A stretch of 64,000 nt of DNA from an uncultured Litorivicinus sp. (GTDB lineage Bacteria; Pseudomonadota; Gammaproteobacteria; Pseudomonadales; Litorivicinaceae), in the NCBI GenBank assembly GCA_902558075.1, contig CACECO010000006.1:25388-89387 (forward strand). Reading direction: 5' to 3'. The translations under genes and the position numbers were made by a program. This document shows, one piece after another, positions 45,585-60,255 of the stretch. A model generated the notes under the pieces. It did no database searches. It worked only from the letters and a program-made list of their open reading frames with translations, and was not told the DNA's origin. Each line of letters starts with the position of its first letter. Within the stretch, counting starts at the first letter, position 1.

Positions 45585-47252
45585 TTAAACATCAGCTTTT
45601 TCGATGGATTTGGTAATGACCCATTGCTGAGCAATCGACAGAATGTTGTTGATAACCCAGTAAAGAACAAGACCAGCTGGGAACCACAAGAAAAAGAAAG
45701 TAAATGCAACAGGCATATACTTCATGATTTTAGCTTGCATTGGATCTGGTGGCGTTGGATTGAGAGATGTTTGTATATACATCGAAACGCCCATTAACAG
45801 AGGTAGGATAAAATATGGATCTTTAACGCTGAGATCTTCGATATACAGAATAAAAGGTGCTTGACGAAGTTCAACACTCTCGAGCAAAACCCAATACAAT
45901 GCGATAAACACTGGCATTTGTACAAGAATCGGTAAACAACCGCCTAATGGATTGATCTTTTCACGCTTGTAGAGATCCATCATTTCTTTTGACATTCGTT
46001 GACGATCATCGCCGTAAAGTTCACGCATACGCGTGATCTCTGGCGTGAATTTCCGCATTTTAGCCATTGACTTGTAGGCTGAAGCAGACAATTGAAAGAA
46101 GGCGACCTTTACAACGACTGTAACCAAGATGATCGCAAAGCCCCAATTACCGACATATGTCTGTAAAAATTTTAATAACCAGAATAATGGTTGGGCTATA
46201 AACCAGAGCCATCCATAATCAACTACAAGCTCGAGGCCTGGTGATAACACTTCTAATGAATCTTGATCTTTCGGCCCAGCATAGAGTGTCGCAACAGTTT
46301 GTTGAGTTTCACCAGCTGGAATAACAATGTCTGGACTGATGATACTTCCGATGAAATGTCCGTCTTGGTTAGTCCGAAAAGAATACAGGTGGGTTTGATC
46401 ATCGGTAGGCACCCAAGCACTTGTGAAGTAATGTTGCAAAAGTGCGAGATATCCCCCGGCTACAGAATCTCCTTTCAATTCTGTATTGAGATTTCGAGCA
46501 TCAGCTGCCGTTTCGAAATCTGAGAACGATATTTTGCGATATCGTTCTTCAGCTGTTCGAAGTGCGTACCCCAAGAATGCTTGCATTCCCATCGAGTTTT
46601 GTATCGAGGGATCGGCTGAGTTATCTCGTTTCAGCTGAACAAAAGGCGAAACAGTTTGCGTGTTATCGGAAATATTCTGAATTGTATGAGTTACAAGAAT
46701 ATGGTAGCGACTGGGATCAATAGAAAAAGTTTTGGTAACTATCAGATCTGATTGGGTCGTCGTTTGAATGGAGATGTCTGTCGGTGAATCGATGACATAT
46801 TGATCTTGTTCTGCTTGATATACAGGTCGTCCGGTTGATGACGCGTCTGGACCATCGGTACCCACCAGCCCACTTTGAGCAACATACGTCCGGTCTAACG
46901 TATCAAGTAATGCGATTGGCTTATCAGGGTCGCGCAACGAAATCGGGTAATCCTTGAGTAGCACTTGAATGATATCACCACCGATCAGATCGATTGTGAT
47001 GTCGCTGATCGGAGTACTTATTACGAGATGATTACTAGCGTTGGTTGATGTTAGGGGAGCGACGGGCGCTTTCAAGCGATTGTTCCTTGAAGGCATCTCA
47101 TCGGTTGGGTTTGGTTGGGTGATAGTCGATTGTTGTGCAGCACTAACCTGGGTGACTTCTGTGTTCGATTCGGTGTGTCGGTTCCACTGGAGAAAGAGAA
47201 CGTAAGTTAAGATGCCCAGGATTGCGAGAAGGCCAGTGCGTTGAATATCCAT
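45585..47252 (-). CDS. yidC: Membrane protein insertase
   Basis: 555 aa; [58 protein letters not shown]. Confidence 0.97.
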   Translation of the reverse strand: MDIQRTGLLAILGILTYVLFLQWNRHTESNTEVTQVSAAQQSTITQPNPTDEMPSRNNRLKAPVAPLTSTNASNHLVISTPISDITIDLIGGDIIQVLLKDYPISLRDPDKPIALLDTLDRTYVAQSGLVGTDGPDASSTGRPVYQAEQDQYVIDSPTDISIQTTTQSDLIVTKTFSIDPSRYHILVTHTIQNISDNTQTVSPFVQLKRDNSADPSIQNSMGMQAFLGYALRTAEERYRKISFSDFETAADARNLNTELKGDSVAGGYLALLQHYFTSAWVPTDDQTHLYSFRTNQDGHFIGSIISPDIVIPAGETQQTVATLYAGPKDQDSLEVLSPGLELVVDYGWLWFIAQPLFWLLKFLQTYVGNWGFAIILVTVVVKVAFFQLSASAYKSMAKMRKFTPEITRMRELYGDDRQRMSKEMMDLYKREKINPLGGCLPILVQMPVFIALYWVLLESVELRQAPFILYIEDLSVKDPYFILPLLMGVSMYIQTSLNPTPPDPMQAKIMKYMPVAFTFFFLWFPAGLVLYWVINNILSIAQQWVITKSIEKADV

Positions 47253-47506
47253 TAATGTTGTCTCGTATTTCCGTTGTATTCAGGGACCGGATCATGTCCG
47301 CCAGGGTGGCCGGGGTGACATTTGCTGATTCGTTTTATTCCCAACCATAATCCTGTGAGCACACCATGCTGCTCGATCGCTTCTATCATATATGCTGAGC
47401 AAGTTGGTTGAAACCGACAGGATGGAGGAATTAATGGGGACACAAAGTACCGGTAGAAACGAATTACCGCAATCGCCAAAGCGCTGAAAAGACGATTAGC
47501 ACGCAT
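47252..47506 (-). CDS. yidD: Membrane protein insertion efficiency factor YidD
   Basis: Start reassigned to [48 protein letters not shown]. Confidence 0.92.
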   Translation of the reverse strand: MRANRLFSALAIAVIRFYRYFVSPLIPPSCRFQPTCSAYMIEAIEQHGVLTGLWLGIKRISKCHPGHPGGHDPVPEYNGNTRQH

Positions 47507-47849
47507 CGGTCGCTCCGAGTCGTTTAGAAAGCTCTGTGAGCGTTTGATGAAGCTCCTCTTTGAACTGTGAAGAATGCAGAGAATCAGGAACCTGCCGTGC
47601 AATGATTATGATGTCGCTGGTTGGCGCCATAAATCCGTTTCGCAGGTATTCTCTAAAGACTCTCCTGAAACGGTTACGATCGACGGCTCGGCGAATTTTT
47701 TTCTTTGAGGTTACGAAACCAACGCGATGCACACAGAGGTGACTGTTTCGTTTGGCTAAAACCAAAAAATCCCGAGAACTAGATTTAGCGTCGGGACTTG
47801 AAAAGACAACGTCAAAGTCGCTTCGCGACGGCAGCGAAATTACCGTCAT
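47496..47849 (-). CDS. rnpA: Ribonuclease P protein component
   Basis: 117 aa; [29 protein letters not shown]. Confidence 0.93.
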   Translation of the reverse strand: MTVISLPSRSDFDVVFSSPDAKSSSRDFLVLAKRNSHLCVHRVGFVTSKKKIRRAVDRNRFRRVFREYLRNGFMAPTSDIIIIARQVPDSLHSSQFKEELHQTLTELSKRLGATDAC

Positions 47850-47861
47850 AGTGTGATCCGG

Positions 47862-47996
47862 TCAAGCAGACAGGCGCTTACGACCTTTCGCGCGACGACG
47901 GGCAATTATTTGACGACCGCTTTTGGTGGCCATGCGTGCACGGAAACCATGATTTCGAGCGCGTTTGAGAACGCTTGGTTGAAACGTACGTTTCAT
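47862..47996 (-). CDS. rpmH: 50S ribosomal protein L34
   Basis: 44 aa read manually: [44 protein letters not shown]; absent from the supplied ORF track. Confidence 0.97.
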   Translation of the reverse strand: MKRTFQPSVLKRARNHGFRARMATKSGRQIIARRRAKGRKRLSA

Positions 47997-48099
47997 AACT
48001 CTCTTATCCTATTAATTCGTTATCGTCAGGTTCAATTGTACCTGAAGATAGGATTGATTTGAAGAGCCTTTCGAGTTGGATGCGATATCCTGAGTTTTT

Positions 48100-48320
48100 G
48101 TTGACTAATTTATAGACAGACTTTGGGTGTGGATAGTCGGGCAAATCGGCTTTTTATTATTGTTTTTAAACAGGTTTGTTTGGCGGTTTAGATGGTTTTG
48201 GCAAAGTTATCCACAAAACCATTAAAAAAGAAATTTTCATATATTAATCAGCTATTTAATAAATATGTAACGTGGCGCTATTGACCTTGGTGGGAGAGAT
48301 TGTGCATAACTTATCTCGGT
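48100..48320. promoter_or_regulatory. Candidate oriC (rpmH-dnaA intergenic)
   Basis: DnaA boxes TGTGGATAG 48129-48137, TTATCCACA (perfect) 48207-48215, TGTGCATAA 48301-48309; AT-rich 48220-48270; coding strand switches here. Confidence 0.7.
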
Positions 48321-48336
48321 ATGGAGAAATCAATCA

Positions 48337-49722
48337 ATGAATTGGGATGTTTGCGTTGAACAACTTGCCTCAGAATTGACAGCTGAGCAGTTAAGCACAT
48401 GGATAAAACCGCTGCAGGTCGAAGAGAGCGCGCAGTCTATTTACCTGTTTGCACCGAATCGCTTCGTTAAAGATTGGGTGGCAGACCGCTATCTCGACCG
48501 AATTCAGGCTTTCTATTCCCAGCATGTGGGTGGCACTTTCCACGTCTCAGTCCGGGTGGGTTCATCGAATGCTGGTGACAGGTCGGTCCCAAACTTGGCG
48601 CCAGCTGCTAAACCTGAGAAAAGGCAGGAGCATACAGCCCTAGAAACTTCGTCTCAGATGCAAGATCGTGAGCCAGCGGTTGTCGAAGGTTCAATCAAGC
48701 ACAGTAATCGCCTTAATTTGAACTTTCGGTTTGGCAATTTTGTAGAGGGTAAGTCAAACCAATTGGCTAGAGCGGCTGCACAACGTGTTTCAGAAAAACC
48801 AGGGTCCGAGTACAACCCTCTGTTTCTTTACGGGGATACTGGATTAGGAAAAACCCATTTGATGCATGCTGTTGGCAACCAGATTTGTTCGCAGAATTCG
48901 AAAGCGAAAATCATTTATGTCCATTCTGAACGATTTGTCGCAGATATGGTGAAAGCGTTACAGCTGAACGCAATTGCTGATTTCAAACGAGTGTATCGGA
49001 ACGTTGATGCATTACTCATTGATGACATTCAATTTTTCGCGGGAAAAGAGAAATCTCAAGAAGAATTTTTTCATACGTTCAATAGTCTGCTCGAGGGTGG
49101 CCAACAGATTATTTTGACGTCAGATCGGTATCCGAAAGAGATTGACAATATGGAGGATCGACTGAAGTCGCGCTTTGGATGGGGGTTGACCGTGAGGCTT
49201 GAACCGCCGGAGCTTGAGACACGTGTTGCAATTTTGATTAATAAGGCGCAGGGAGCTGGCGTTGAGTTGAAACGGGATTGCGCGTTCTTTATTGCGCAAA
49301 AAGTTCGAAGTAATGTCCGTGACCTTGAGGGTGCATTGAAACGTGTGTTGGCAAATGCACATTTTTTTGGGCAAACGATTACACTTGATTTTGTAAGGGA
49401 AACGTTGAGAGATCTAATCGCGGTCCATGATCGTCAAATTTCTCTCGATAATATCCAACGGATGGTTGCTGATTATTTTAAGATAAAAATTTCTGACCTT
49501 CTCTCGAAACGTCGTAATCGCTCGGTGGCGAGGCCCCGTCAAGTTGCAATGGCTCTATGTAAGGAGTTGACCGACCATTCGTTACCTGAAATCGGTGAAG
49601 CATTTGGAGGGCGCGATCATACGACGGTTCTGCATGCGTGTAGAAAGATAAAGGAATTATGTGACACTGATTTGGCAATTCGAGATGATTACAGCAACTT
49701 ATTAAAGGCATTGACTGGATAA
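48337..49722 (+). CDS. dnaA: Chromosomal replication initiator protein
   Basis: 461 aa; [39 protein letters not shown]. Confidence 0.98.
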   Translation: MNWDVCVEQLASELTAEQLSTWIKPLQVEESAQSIYLFAPNRFVKDWVADRYLDRIQAFYSQHVGGTFHVSVRVGSSNAGDRSVPNLAPAAKPEKRQEHTALETSSQMQDREPAVVEGSIKHSNRLNLNFRFGNFVEGKSNQLARAAAQRVSEKPGSEYNPLFLYGDTGLGKTHLMHAVGNQICSQNSKAKIIYVHSERFVADMVKALQLNAIADFKRVYRNVDALLIDDIQFFAGKEKSQEEFFHTFNSLLEGGQQIILTSDRYPKEIDNMEDRLKSRFGWGLTVRLEPPELETRVAILINKAQGAGVELKRDCAFFIAQKVRSNVRDLEGALKRVLANAHFFGQTITLDFVRETLRDLIAVHDRQISLDNIQRMVADYFKIKISDLLSKRRNRSVARPRQVAMALCKELTDHSLPEIGEAFGGRDHTTVLHACRKIKELCDTDLAIRDDYSNLLKALTG

Positions 49723-49731
49723 GGAACGACG

Positions 49732-50838
49732 ATGGAATTTTCGGTTTCTCGCGAACAATTACTCGAGAAAGCCCAAACCGCGGCATCCGTGGTTGAACGC
49801 AAACAAACGATGGCGATCTTGGCTAATGTACTGATTGAGGTTGATGCAACCGGTGCTGTGATTACCGGTACGGATCTTGATACAGAGATCTCTACCAGCA
49901 TGGAGCTATTGGAAGTCGGTTCTGGCGGTGCGGTTACCGTGCCTGGTAGGAAGTTGGTTGATATCGCAAAAGCGTTGCCAGAGGGGTCAGTTGTTCAATT
50001 CAAGCAGGATGGCGCTAAAATGTCTTTGTCGTCTGGGCGTTCGCGGTTCAAATTAGCGACGTTGCCACAGGCGGATTACCCGCGGTTGGAAATACGGGGC
50101 GATTTGACGACTGTGGCGCTAGCCAAGGGTCCGTTGCAGGATGCGATTGGGAAGACGCAGTTTGCGATGGCACAACAGGACGTGCGTTATTATCTCAACG
50201 GCATGTTGTTCTCCATCGGCGGTGGAGAATTTCGTACTGTCGCAACAGACGGGCACAGATTGAGTTTGTATCAAACAGCGTTGGAAGGTATGTCATCTGA
50301 GCCGTCGTCGCTGATCGTTCCTCGGAAGGCTGTGTTGGAATTGGCGAGGTTGGCGAGCAGTGCTGATGAAACAGTCGAGCTGTCGTTTTCAACAAGTCAT
50401 TTTCGTGTGTCGGGTCCAACGTTTGTTTTTATGAGCGTATTAATTGATGGCCGGTTTCCAGATTATGAACGTGTGGTACCACAGGGTGGAGACCACGTGG
50501 TCAGAGCTGATCGTAAACGGTTGCGAGAGGTGCTGTTGCGCGCCTCGATTTTGTCGAGTGAGCAGTATCGCGGCGTGCGGCTGCGATTGACACAGGGCCA
50601 GATTGATGTGATGGCGAATAATGCTGAGCAAGAAGAAGCTCAAGAATCGCTGGAAGTTGAGTTTGTTGGTCAAGATGGGTTTGAGATTGGTTTCAATGTG
50701 AGTTACCTGCTTGATGTCTTGGCTACCATCGAGACAGAAATGGTCGAGATGCGTTTTGGGGATAGCAATCGAAGTGCTCTCGTGCTGGGGGTTGGCGATG
50801 AGACCGGGCGATACGTTGTGATGCCAATGCGTCTGTAA
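49732..50838 (+). CDS. dnaN: DNA polymerase III beta subunit (sliding clamp)
   Basis: 368 aa; MEFSVSREQLLEKAQTAASVVERKQTMAILANVLIE, C-terminal VVMPMRL. Confidence 0.98.
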   Translation: MEFSVSREQLLEKAQTAASVVERKQTMAILANVLIEVDATGAVITGTDLDTEISTSMELLEVGSGGAVTVPGRKLVDIAKALPEGSVVQFKQDGAKMSLSSGRSRFKLATLPQADYPRLEIRGDLTTVALAKGPLQDAIGKTQFAMAQQDVRYYLNGMLFSIGGGEFRTVATDGHRLSLYQTALEGMSSEPSSLIVPRKAVLELARLASSADETVELSFSTSHFRVSGPTFVFMSVLIDGRFPDYERVVPQGGDHVVRADRKRLREVLLRASILSSEQYRGVRLRLTQGQIDVMANNAEQEEAQESLEVEFVGQDGFEIGFNVSYLLDVLATIETEMVEMRFGDSNRSALVLGVGDETGRYVVMPMRL

Positions 50839-51915
50839 GTGATCAAATCACTTCATATACATCAAGTACGGAGACTCGAGGAGACGTCATTATCTCTTGG
50901 GCCTTCTCTCAATTTATGGGTGGGAAGTAATGGAGCAGGCAAAACGTCTATCCTCGAAGCCGTCTCTATTCTTTCATCAGGTCGGAGTTTCGTGACTTCG
51001 CGATTGCGTTCAGTGATCGCTTTCGATCGACCGAGTCTGACGGTATTCGGCCAGGTTACTCAAGCCGCGACGACGCATCGAATGGCCATCCAGGTGAGTC
51101 GCGAGGAAGATCGTAAGTTGCGGTTGGATGGCGCCATGGCCCGCGGGCAAGCGGCTCTGAGTAAAGTTTTACCTGTATTGCATCTGACCCCTCACGAGAC
51201 CGATCTGATCTCGGGAACTCCTAGCGATCGTCGGCGATTTATGGATTGGGGGGCGTTTCATTGGTCGAGTGGAGATGCAGGCAGTTTTACATCACTGAGG
51301 CGAGCCCTTTTACAGCGGAATACAGCGCTTCGGAGTGGTATACTTGACGGAGCCGTGTTAGAGCCTTGGGAGCGTCAGATAGCGCTTTTTGGCGAGGCGG
51401 TGGATAATTGGCGCCGTTCGTTTCTTGATAGCGTTAAACCTTTATTTGAGGTGCTGTGTCGGCGTTTAGAACTAGGGATAGAGCTTGAACTGCAATACAA
51501 GAACGGTTGGGGCTCAATGCCGTTGCTGGATGCGCTCAGAGAGAGTCGGTCGAGGGATGTCAAAATGAGGACTACCGTGGTTGGCCCTCAGCGGGCAGAT
51601 TTTGACATTAGGCGGTCCGAAGAGCGGGCCTTTGATACATTAAGCAGGGGTCAGCTCAAGGTGGCGAATCTGGCACTAACGTTGTCGCAGCTGCACGCTG
51701 CGGCGAATCTTGGGATCTCGCCGGTATTGTGTCTCGATGATATTGGTGCGGAGTTAGATAAGGAATTCTTATCGAGGGTTTGGCAGGAAGTCTTGGAAAC
51801 TAAAGTCCAGGTGCTTGCGACGGGAGTCGATATTGGTCGCATTGGACTGAATTCTGACTGTGTTAGAGATGCCAACGTGTTTCACGTGAAACACGGTATT
51901 GTTGAATTGGATTAA
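50839..51915 (+). CDS. recF: DNA replication/repair protein RecF
   Basis: 358 aa; LWVGSNGAGKTSILEAVSILSSGRSF, LSRGQLKVANLALTLSQL. Confidence 0.95.
   Translation: MIKSLHIHQVRRLEETSLSLGPSLNLWVGSNGAGKTSILEAVSILSSGRSFVTSRLRSVIAFDRPSLTVFGQVTQAATTHRMAIQVSREEDRKLRLDGAMARGQAALSKVLPVLHLTPHETDLISGTPSDRRRFMDWGAFHWSSGDAGSFTSLRRALLQRNTALRSGILDGAVLEPWERQIALFGEAVDNWRRSFLDSVKPLFEVLCRRLELGIELELQYKNGWGSMPLLDALRESRSRDVKMRTTVVGPQRADFDIRRSEERAFDTLSRGQLKVANLALTLSQLHAAANLGISPVLCLDDIGAELDKEFLSRVWQEVLETKVQVLATGVDIGRIGLNSDCVRDANVFHVKHGIVELD
51878..51893. promoter_or_regulatory. parS centromere-like site 1
   Basis: TGTTTCACGTGAAACA, exact match to the ParB consensus TGTTNCACGTGAAACA; inside recF 3' end. Confidence 0.92.
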
Positions 51916-54346
<2,431 letters not shown>

Positions 54347-54350
54347 GGAC

Positions 54351-54885
54351 TTACAAAAGCCAGTTAACAAATTCGTCGAGATCGTTAAAGATTGGAGTTG
54401 TTTCACGTGAAACAACTCCATTATCCAGTTCACGTTGTCCCTTCCCTGTTTTCACAAGCGCGCTCCGGATTCCCATCCGGCGAGCACATTCCATATCTTT
54501 TTCTGTATCTCCAACCATCCATGACGTATCTGGATCGAGTGGAAACTGGTCATTAATTGCTTGAAGCAACCCTGGCTCCGGCTTTCGACAGCCGCAACCG
54601 ACATCCGGATGATGTGGGCAGAACACGATTACTTGAAAATGCCCCCCCCAGTGCTTCTAGTTCGTTGACCATCTTCTGATGGATGGCCGCTAGGGTGTCA
54701 ATCGAAAACAGGTCTCGGCCAAGGCCGCTTTGATTAGTCGCTACGCATACGTCATAGCCTGCATCGTTAAGGCGTTTGATTGCCTCCAAAGATCCTTTAA
54801 TGGCATACCATTCGTTTGGTTTTTTGATATACGCATCGGAGTCATAATTAATTACCCCGTCGCGGTCGAGAACAATCGTCGGCAT
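54351..54885 (-). CDS. gmhB: D-glycero-beta-D-manno-heptose 1,7-bisphosphate 7-phosphatase, reading frame broken at a G8 tract
   Basis: ORFs 54553-54885 and 54351-54626; deleting one base of the C8 run (54642-54649, + strand) gives ...[37 protein letters not shown]... Confidence 0.9.
54399..54414. promoter_or_regulatory. parS centromere-like site 2 (core of a 28-bp perfect palindrome 54393-54420)
   Basis: TGTTTCACGTGAAACA within TGGAGTTGTTTCACGTGAAACAACTCCA; inside gmhB. Confidence 0.92.
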
Positions 54886-54891
54886 TTGCGA

Positions 54892-56946
54892 TTACTGCTG
54901 AACCAAGCTGAAGTCTGCTACCAATCGATAAATATCGCGTACAGACCGGCAAAGTTCAAGGCGGTTCGCTCGAATTGCTTGATTGTCGGCATTGATCATC
55001 ACATTTTCGAAGAAGGCGTCGGTGGCAGGTTTCATTGCGAGAAGCGCTGATATCGCCTCCGGAATTGTTTCGCGTGAAACAGCATCGGCGACACGACTTG
55101 AGATGCTGATAATCGACTCATGTAGCGCCGATTCTGAAGGGTGTTCAAAAAGTGCAGGTTGGATCTGGTCGGCATCTTGATCAGATTCCTTCAATAAATT
55201 GACAAAGCGCTTATTAGTTGCGACGACGGCATTAAATTCCGGTTTTTCCGAAAACGCTACTAATGCCTTGACCCGGTTTTCTGTGCTTGCGGTCGATAAG
55301 CCATTGGTTGCTTGCACTGCCACGACAAGATCGTGTGGGTAACCGGATTTAGTCAGACGGACGCGCTCACGATCATTGATAAATTGAATTACTCGCGCGC
55401 GCGCACTGACCGAGGCCGCCACTGGTTGTGCATCAAATGCCTGATTGATCCACTGAGTCAGATCGAATTGGAGTAATGGATGTTCATTCAGGCGAAGGAG
55501 TCCAATTGCAGCTCGACGCAGTGCAAAGGGATCTTTGCTACCTGTTGGCGGTTGATTAATGGCGAAAAGTCCGGCGAGGGTATCGAGTCGGTCCGCTAAT
55601 GCGAGCAGACTTCCATAGACATCACTAGGGACGGAATCCGATGCGCCCGCTGGCTGATAAAGCCCCTGAATTGCCTGACTGACTTCGCGAGCCTCGCCAT
55701 CAAGTGCTGCATAGATTGTTCCAATCTGGCCTTGGAGTTCATCAAATTCCAAAACCATTTCTGAAACTAGGTCGCACCGTGACAGATCCGCCGCGCGTTT
55801 CATCACAGTACTATCGGCATCGACTGCCGACGCCATCTTACAGGCCAATTTGCAAACGCGGTTGGTTTTTTCCCCAAGAGACCCGAGCTTGGGATGAAAC
55901 GTAATCGATTCTAATTGTTGACGCCGCGATTCAAGCGAACGTTTTTTGTCCGTTTCGAAGAAGAATTTGGCATCAGACAAGCGAGCGCGAATTACACGCT
56001 GGTTGCCTGCAATTACCTGAGACGGGTTGCGACTTTCGATGTTAGATACGGTGATGAATTTATTTGATAAATTGCCACTTGCTGTTCTGGCATGAAAATA
56101 TTTTTGATGACCTTTCATCGCCGCTATCAAAGCGATGTCCGGTACTTCCAAAAAGTGTTCTTCAAATTCACCACACAGACCAACCGGCCACTCGACCAAG
56201 CAGTTAATCTCTGTGAGAAGCGTATCATCTGCCTCCACCGTGACGCCATTTGATTCAGCGGTCGATTGAATGGTCAACCACGTAGCTGCCTTTCGAGCTT
56301 CAAAGTCGGCAATAACAAATGCCTCTTTTAAGCGGTTACGGTACTCACTCGCTGATTGCAACTCGATCGCTGCGGGCGCCATGAATCGATGCCCGAAGGT
56401 TTTATTTCCACTTTCTATTCCGAATACAGTCAATGGCACGATGGCATTATCAAGCACTGCTAAAACCCAGTGGACGGGCCTTGGAAATTCATCACGACCG
56501 CTTCCCCAGCGCATGGATTTTGATAATACCAGACTTGTCATTACACTCTGGCAGATGTCGCCCAATACCTCTGAGGCAGACTTTCCTTGTTCAATACCTC
56601 GATAAACCACCCACTGGCCTTTCTCGGTATCAATGACTGAGGTATCTTCGGGCTCGATGTTTAGGCCGCGACAAAAACCCAAAAGCGCTTTAGTTGGCTC
56701 ATCACCTTGAAATGCTGCTTTAAAAGCGGGACCTCTCCGTTCAAATAGTTTGTCCGCAGACGCTTGGTCAACACCCTCAATGACAACACCAAGCCGACGA
56801 GGTGCGGCGATCACAGACAGTGACTCATAACCTAACAATGCATCATTTAGCTTTTGAGCAAATAGTTGCTTGAATTGGAAGTTCAAAGAGGGGAGTGCAG
56901 ATGAGGGAAGTTCTTCGCAACCAAGTTCAAATACAAAAGTCATCAT
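54892..56946 (-). CDS. glyS: Glycine-tRNA ligase beta subunit
   Basis: 684 aa; [40 protein letters not shown]. Confidence 0.97.
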   Translation of the reverse strand: MMTFVFELGCEELPSSALPSLNFQFKQLFAQKLNDALLGYESLSVIAAPRRLGVVIEGVDQASADKLFERRGPAFKAAFQGDEPTKALLGFCRGLNIEPEDTSVIDTEKGQWVVYRGIEQGKSASEVLGDICQSVMTSLVLSKSMRWGSGRDEFPRPVHWVLAVLDNAIVPLTVFGIESGNKTFGHRFMAPAAIELQSASEYRNRLKEAFVIADFEARKAATWLTIQSTAESNGVTVEADDTLLTEINCLVEWPVGLCGEFEEHFLEVPDIALIAAMKGHQKYFHARTASGNLSNKFITVSNIESRNPSQVIAGNQRVIRARLSDAKFFFETDKKRSLESRRQQLESITFHPKLGSLGEKTNRVCKLACKMASAVDADSTVMKRAADLSRCDLVSEMVLEFDELQGQIGTIYAALDGEAREVSQAIQGLYQPAGASDSVPSDVYGSLLALADRLDTLAGLFAINQPPTGSKDPFALRRAAIGLLRLNEHPLLQFDLTQWINQAFDAQPVAASVSARARVIQFINDRERVRLTKSGYPHDLVVAVQATNGLSTASTENRVKALVAFSEKPEFNAVVATNKRFVNLLKESDQDADQIQPALFEHPSESALHESIISISSRVADAVSRETIPEAISALLAMKPATDAFFENVMINADNQAIRANRLELCRSVRDIYRLVADFSLVQQ
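55066..55081. promoter_or_regulatory. parS-like site 3 (one mismatch)
   Basis: TGTTTCGCGTGAAACA; inside glyS. Confidence 0.7.
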
Positions 56947-57905
56947 CCTCTGGTTCCTTCCAATACTTCCGCTCTCAATCTATCGTTAGCTAGAGGAAAC
57001 CCGGCGCTTTTTCTTGACTCAAAATAACTTTCAGCGACTTGACGGGCTAAGTTTCTTACTATCAAAATATATCTCTGTCTCTCCGTCACGCTAATCGCAT
57101 GCCGTGCATCGAGTAGATTAAATGTATGGCTAGCCTTAAGAACTTGTTCATATGCAGGCAATGGAAGCGCAGACCGCAATAATCGCTGACAAGCAGCCTC
57201 CGCTTCATCAAATTCACTAAACAGCCAATCCGTATTAGCGTGCTCGAAATTGTATGCGCTCATTTCCCGCTCATTTTGAAGAAACACGTCTCCGTACGTT
57301 ACAGAACCTTCAGCTGTTTTAGTCCAAACCAAGTCAAACATTGATTCGACGTTCTGCAGATACATTGCGATGCGCTCAAGACCATAGGTCAGCTCACCCG
57401 TCACGGGATAGCACTCAAGCCCACCAACTTGTTGGAAATAGGTGAACTGAGTGACTTCCATGCCGTTAAGCCAAACCTCCCAACCGAGCCCCCATGCACC
57501 GAGAGTCGGTGATTCCCAATTATCTTCGACAAGTCTCAGATCATGAATCTCTGGATCAATCGCCAGATATTTTAAAGATCCCAAGTAGAGATCAACGAGA
57601 TTCTTTGGGTTTGGCTTCATGACAACTTGAAACTGATAATAGTGTTGTCCTCGATTAGGGTTTTCCCCATAACGTCCGTCTGTTGGGCGTCTCGACGGCT
57701 GGACGTAAGCGGCGTTCCAACGTTCAGGGCCTATTGCTCTCAGGAAAGTTGCCGGATGAAAGGTTCCAGCACCCACTTCCATGTCATACGGTTGTAAAAT
57801 AACACAGCCTTGATCAGCCCAATATTGCTGCAGGGCGAGGATAAGTCCTTGGAAAGTTGAAATATCTAGTTCGCCAGTTGTCGGCATAGTCGTTCCGTCA
57901 GCCAA
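56943..57905 (-). CDS. glyQ: Glycine-tRNA ligase alpha subunit
   Basis: 320 aa; [44 protein letters not shown]. Confidence 0.98.
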   Translation of the reverse strand: MADGTTMPTTGELDISTFQGLILALQQYWADQGCVILQPYDMEVGAGTFHPATFLRAIGPERWNAAYVQPSRRPTDGRYGENPNRGQHYYQFQVVMKPNPKNLVDLYLGSLKYLAIDPEIHDLRLVEDNWESPTLGAWGLGWEVWLNGMEVTQFTYFQQVGGLECYPVTGELTYGLERIAMYLQNVESMFDLVWTKTAEGSVTYGDVFLQNEREMSAYNFEHANTDWLFSEFDEAEAACQRLLRSALPLPAYEQVLKASHTFNLLDARHAISVTERQRYILIVRNLARQVAESYFESRKSAGFPLANDRLRAEVLEGTRG

Positions 57906-57943
57906 GATAAAGGGTGATATTATAGCTAACAGGTAAATAATTT

Positions 57944-58804
57944 GTGCAGTTGATTCAGCGGTTGGTTTGCTTTCTAGGCCACATGCCTAAATTTGTAAAA
58001 TTTGCGATGGCAAAGATCATGGGTATTTTTTTGATTTATGTTCCAAATCAGTCAGCACGAGTCACCCGAAAAAATATCGCCTTAGCCTATCCAAACGCCA
58101 GTGTTAGCCAGAGATCTATTCTTGTCCGAAATTCACTTCGAGAGCTTTGTGGCAAGTTTTTCGATCTGATTACCACTTGGGTCAAGTCTGTTGATTATTC
58201 GTACCGGCAAGTATCTCAAGTGTGTGGTTTTAGCGAATTTCAATCACAAACTCGAGAGCAGCCTACACTCATCCTTCTACCGCACATCGGTAATTGGGAG
58301 CTTTTTGGTATTTGGTTGAGCCAATCTCGTCCTTACACTGCCATGTTTCGCCCCCTGAGGATCCCCGAAATTTCAGATTTAGTTCGCGGTGCTAGAGAGC
58401 GCGGGGGAAACCAGCTGGTCCCTGCAACGACCCGCGGAGTCAAACAAATATTGAAGTGTTTGAAGTCCCAAGGGATGGCGATAGTACTCCCTGATCAGGC
58501 TCCGAAAGAGGGCGATGGCGTATTTGCGCCATTTTTTGGCCACCAAGTTCTCACTCCGGTCCTCCCATATCGCTTAGCTTTTGCCACAGATGCAGTAGTG
58601 TTTATTGGTGCAGCTTTAAAGCGTGACTGTGGATATGAAATCGTGTTGAAACAAATGCCGGCACCGATGGATCATGACCAGCACGCGTGGCTCACTCTTA
58701 TGAATCGCGAAATTGAGCGTTTAGTCCGGGATAATCCGGCCCAATATCAGTGGGAATATCGCCGTTTCCGGGAAGCTCCTGATGGGACGCTTCGCTATCC
58801 TTAA
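57944..58804 (+). CDS. Lipid A biosynthesis lauroyl/myristoyl acyltransferase family (LpxL/HtrB-like)
   Basis: 286 aa from [51 protein letters not shown]. Confidence 0.88.
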   Translation: MQLIQRLVCFLGHMPKFVKFAMAKIMGIFLIYVPNQSARVTRKNIALAYPNASVSQRSILVRNSLRELCGKFFDLITTWVKSVDYSYRQVSQVCGFSEFQSQTREQPTLILLPHIGNWELFGIWLSQSRPYTAMFRPLRIPEISDLVRGARERGGNQLVPATTRGVKQILKCLKSQGMAIVLPDQAPKEGDGVFAPFFGHQVLTPVLPYRLAFATDAVVFIGAALKRDCGYEIVLKQMPAPMDHDQHAWLTLMNREIERLVRDNPAQYQWEYRRFREAPDGTLRYP

Positions 58805-60255
58805 CGCTCCCAGAAAGACGGTGATAACACGACCAATAAGGTAAATAACTCCAGGCGGCCGAGAAGCATCGCGAAGCTCAAAACATACTTAGTCTCATTA
58901 GATAACGATGCATAATTTAAGGTTGCTTCGCCAAGTCCTGGTCCAAGATTGTTCAAGCAGGCTCCGACCGCGGAATATGCAGTGATCGGATCTTCCCCTA
59001 ACGCCATGCAAATCAGCATCAATACAGCGAAAATCAGCACATACGCTGCTAGAAAACCCCATACCGCTTCAATGACCCGTGAGCTCACAGGCTTCTTGCC
59101 GATCTTTATTGGTATCACCGCATTAGGATGAATCAGACGCTTAATTTCCCGAGAACCTTGTTTGTAAAGTAACAACAGACGGATGATTTTAATGCCGCCC
59201 CCAGTTGAACCGGCGCACGCGCCGATAAATGCGCTCATTAGGAGTAGATATGGAATAAAGGTCGGCCAGGTTACGAAGTCTGAAGTGGTAAAACCAGTTG
59301 TTGTGGCAATTGACACAGTTTCGAAAATACCTTTACGAAAGGCCTCATCGACAGCGTAAGTATCACTGTCCACCAAAACAAGTGACACCAGCATCGATAA
59401 AGTGAATAAGAATAAAAGGTATGACTTCCACTCGGGGTCATGGAGGTAATGACGAACCGAATTGTTATGCCACGCAATAAAATGCAATGAAAAATTCATA
59501 CCCGAAACAATCATAAAAATAATCGCGACGGATTCAATGGTCACGCTATCAAAATAGCCGATCGATGCGTCGTGGGGAGAAAAGCCACCAATCGCGATTG
59601 TCGAAAAGGCGTGACAGATTGCGTCAAATAAGCCCATCCCGGATACCCAATAGGCAACGGTACATGCAGCGGTCAAGGATAAATAAATCAGCCACAGCGC
59701 TTTTGCTGTTTCGGCAATCCGTGGCGACAACTTGGCATCTTTCACTGGACCAGGAGTTTCAGCACGGTAGAGCTGCATTCCCCCAATCCCCAGCATTGGG
59801 AGAATCGCAACGGCTAAGACCACAATGCCCATGCCGCCGAGCCATTGGAGTTGTTGTCGGTAAAATAGAATTGATTCAGGTAAGTCATCAAGTCCGATGA
59901 TGACCGTCGCACCTGTAGTGGTTAAGCCGCTAATTGATTCGAAAACTGCATCGGTTACGCTCAGATTCAATTGGTCTGACAGTGCAAGTGGGACGCTTCC
60001 TGCACTTCCGAGAACTAACCAAAATAACACTGTGATCACGAAGCCATCGCGGATTCTTAGATCTTTTTTTTGTCGTTTCGCCGGAAGCCAGCTCAACATT
60101 CCTGCGCCGAATATGAGAATTGCAGCGGCTCCAAAAAGCGGTATTTGGCCATCCCCGAAAATGAGACTGACACCAATGGGTGGAAGCATGGTTAAACTGA
60201 ATAGCATCAGTAACAGACCTAGAATTCGGAGTGTTGGACCGAAATTCATCATCAC
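58801..60255 (-). CDS. trkH: Trk potassium uptake transmembrane protein TrkH
   Basis: 484 aa polytopic; [33 protein letters not shown]. Confidence 0.93.
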   Translation of the reverse strand: MMMNFGPTLRILGLLLMLFSLTMLPPIGVSLIFGDGQIPLFGAAAILIFGAGMLSWLPAKRQKKDLRIRDGFVITVLFWLVLGSAGSVPLALSDQLNLSVTDAVFESISGLTTTGATVIIGLDDLPESILFYRQQLQWLGGMGIVVLAVAILPMLGIGGMQLYRAETPGPVKDAKLSPRIAETAKALWLIYLSLTAACTVAYWVSGMGLFDAICHAFSTIAIGGFSPHDASIGYFDSVTIESVAIIFMIVSGMNFSLHFIAWHNNSVRHYLHDPEWKSYLLFLFTLSMLVSLVLVDSDTYAVDEAFRKGIFETVSIATTTGFTTSDFVTWPTFIPYLLLMSAFIGACAGSTGGGIKIIRLLLLYKQGSREIKRLIHPNAVIPIKIGKKPVSSRVIEAVWGFLAAYVLIFAVLMLICMALGEDPITAYSAVGACLNNLGPGLGEATLNYASLSNETKYVLSFAMLLGRLELFTLLVVLSPSFWER

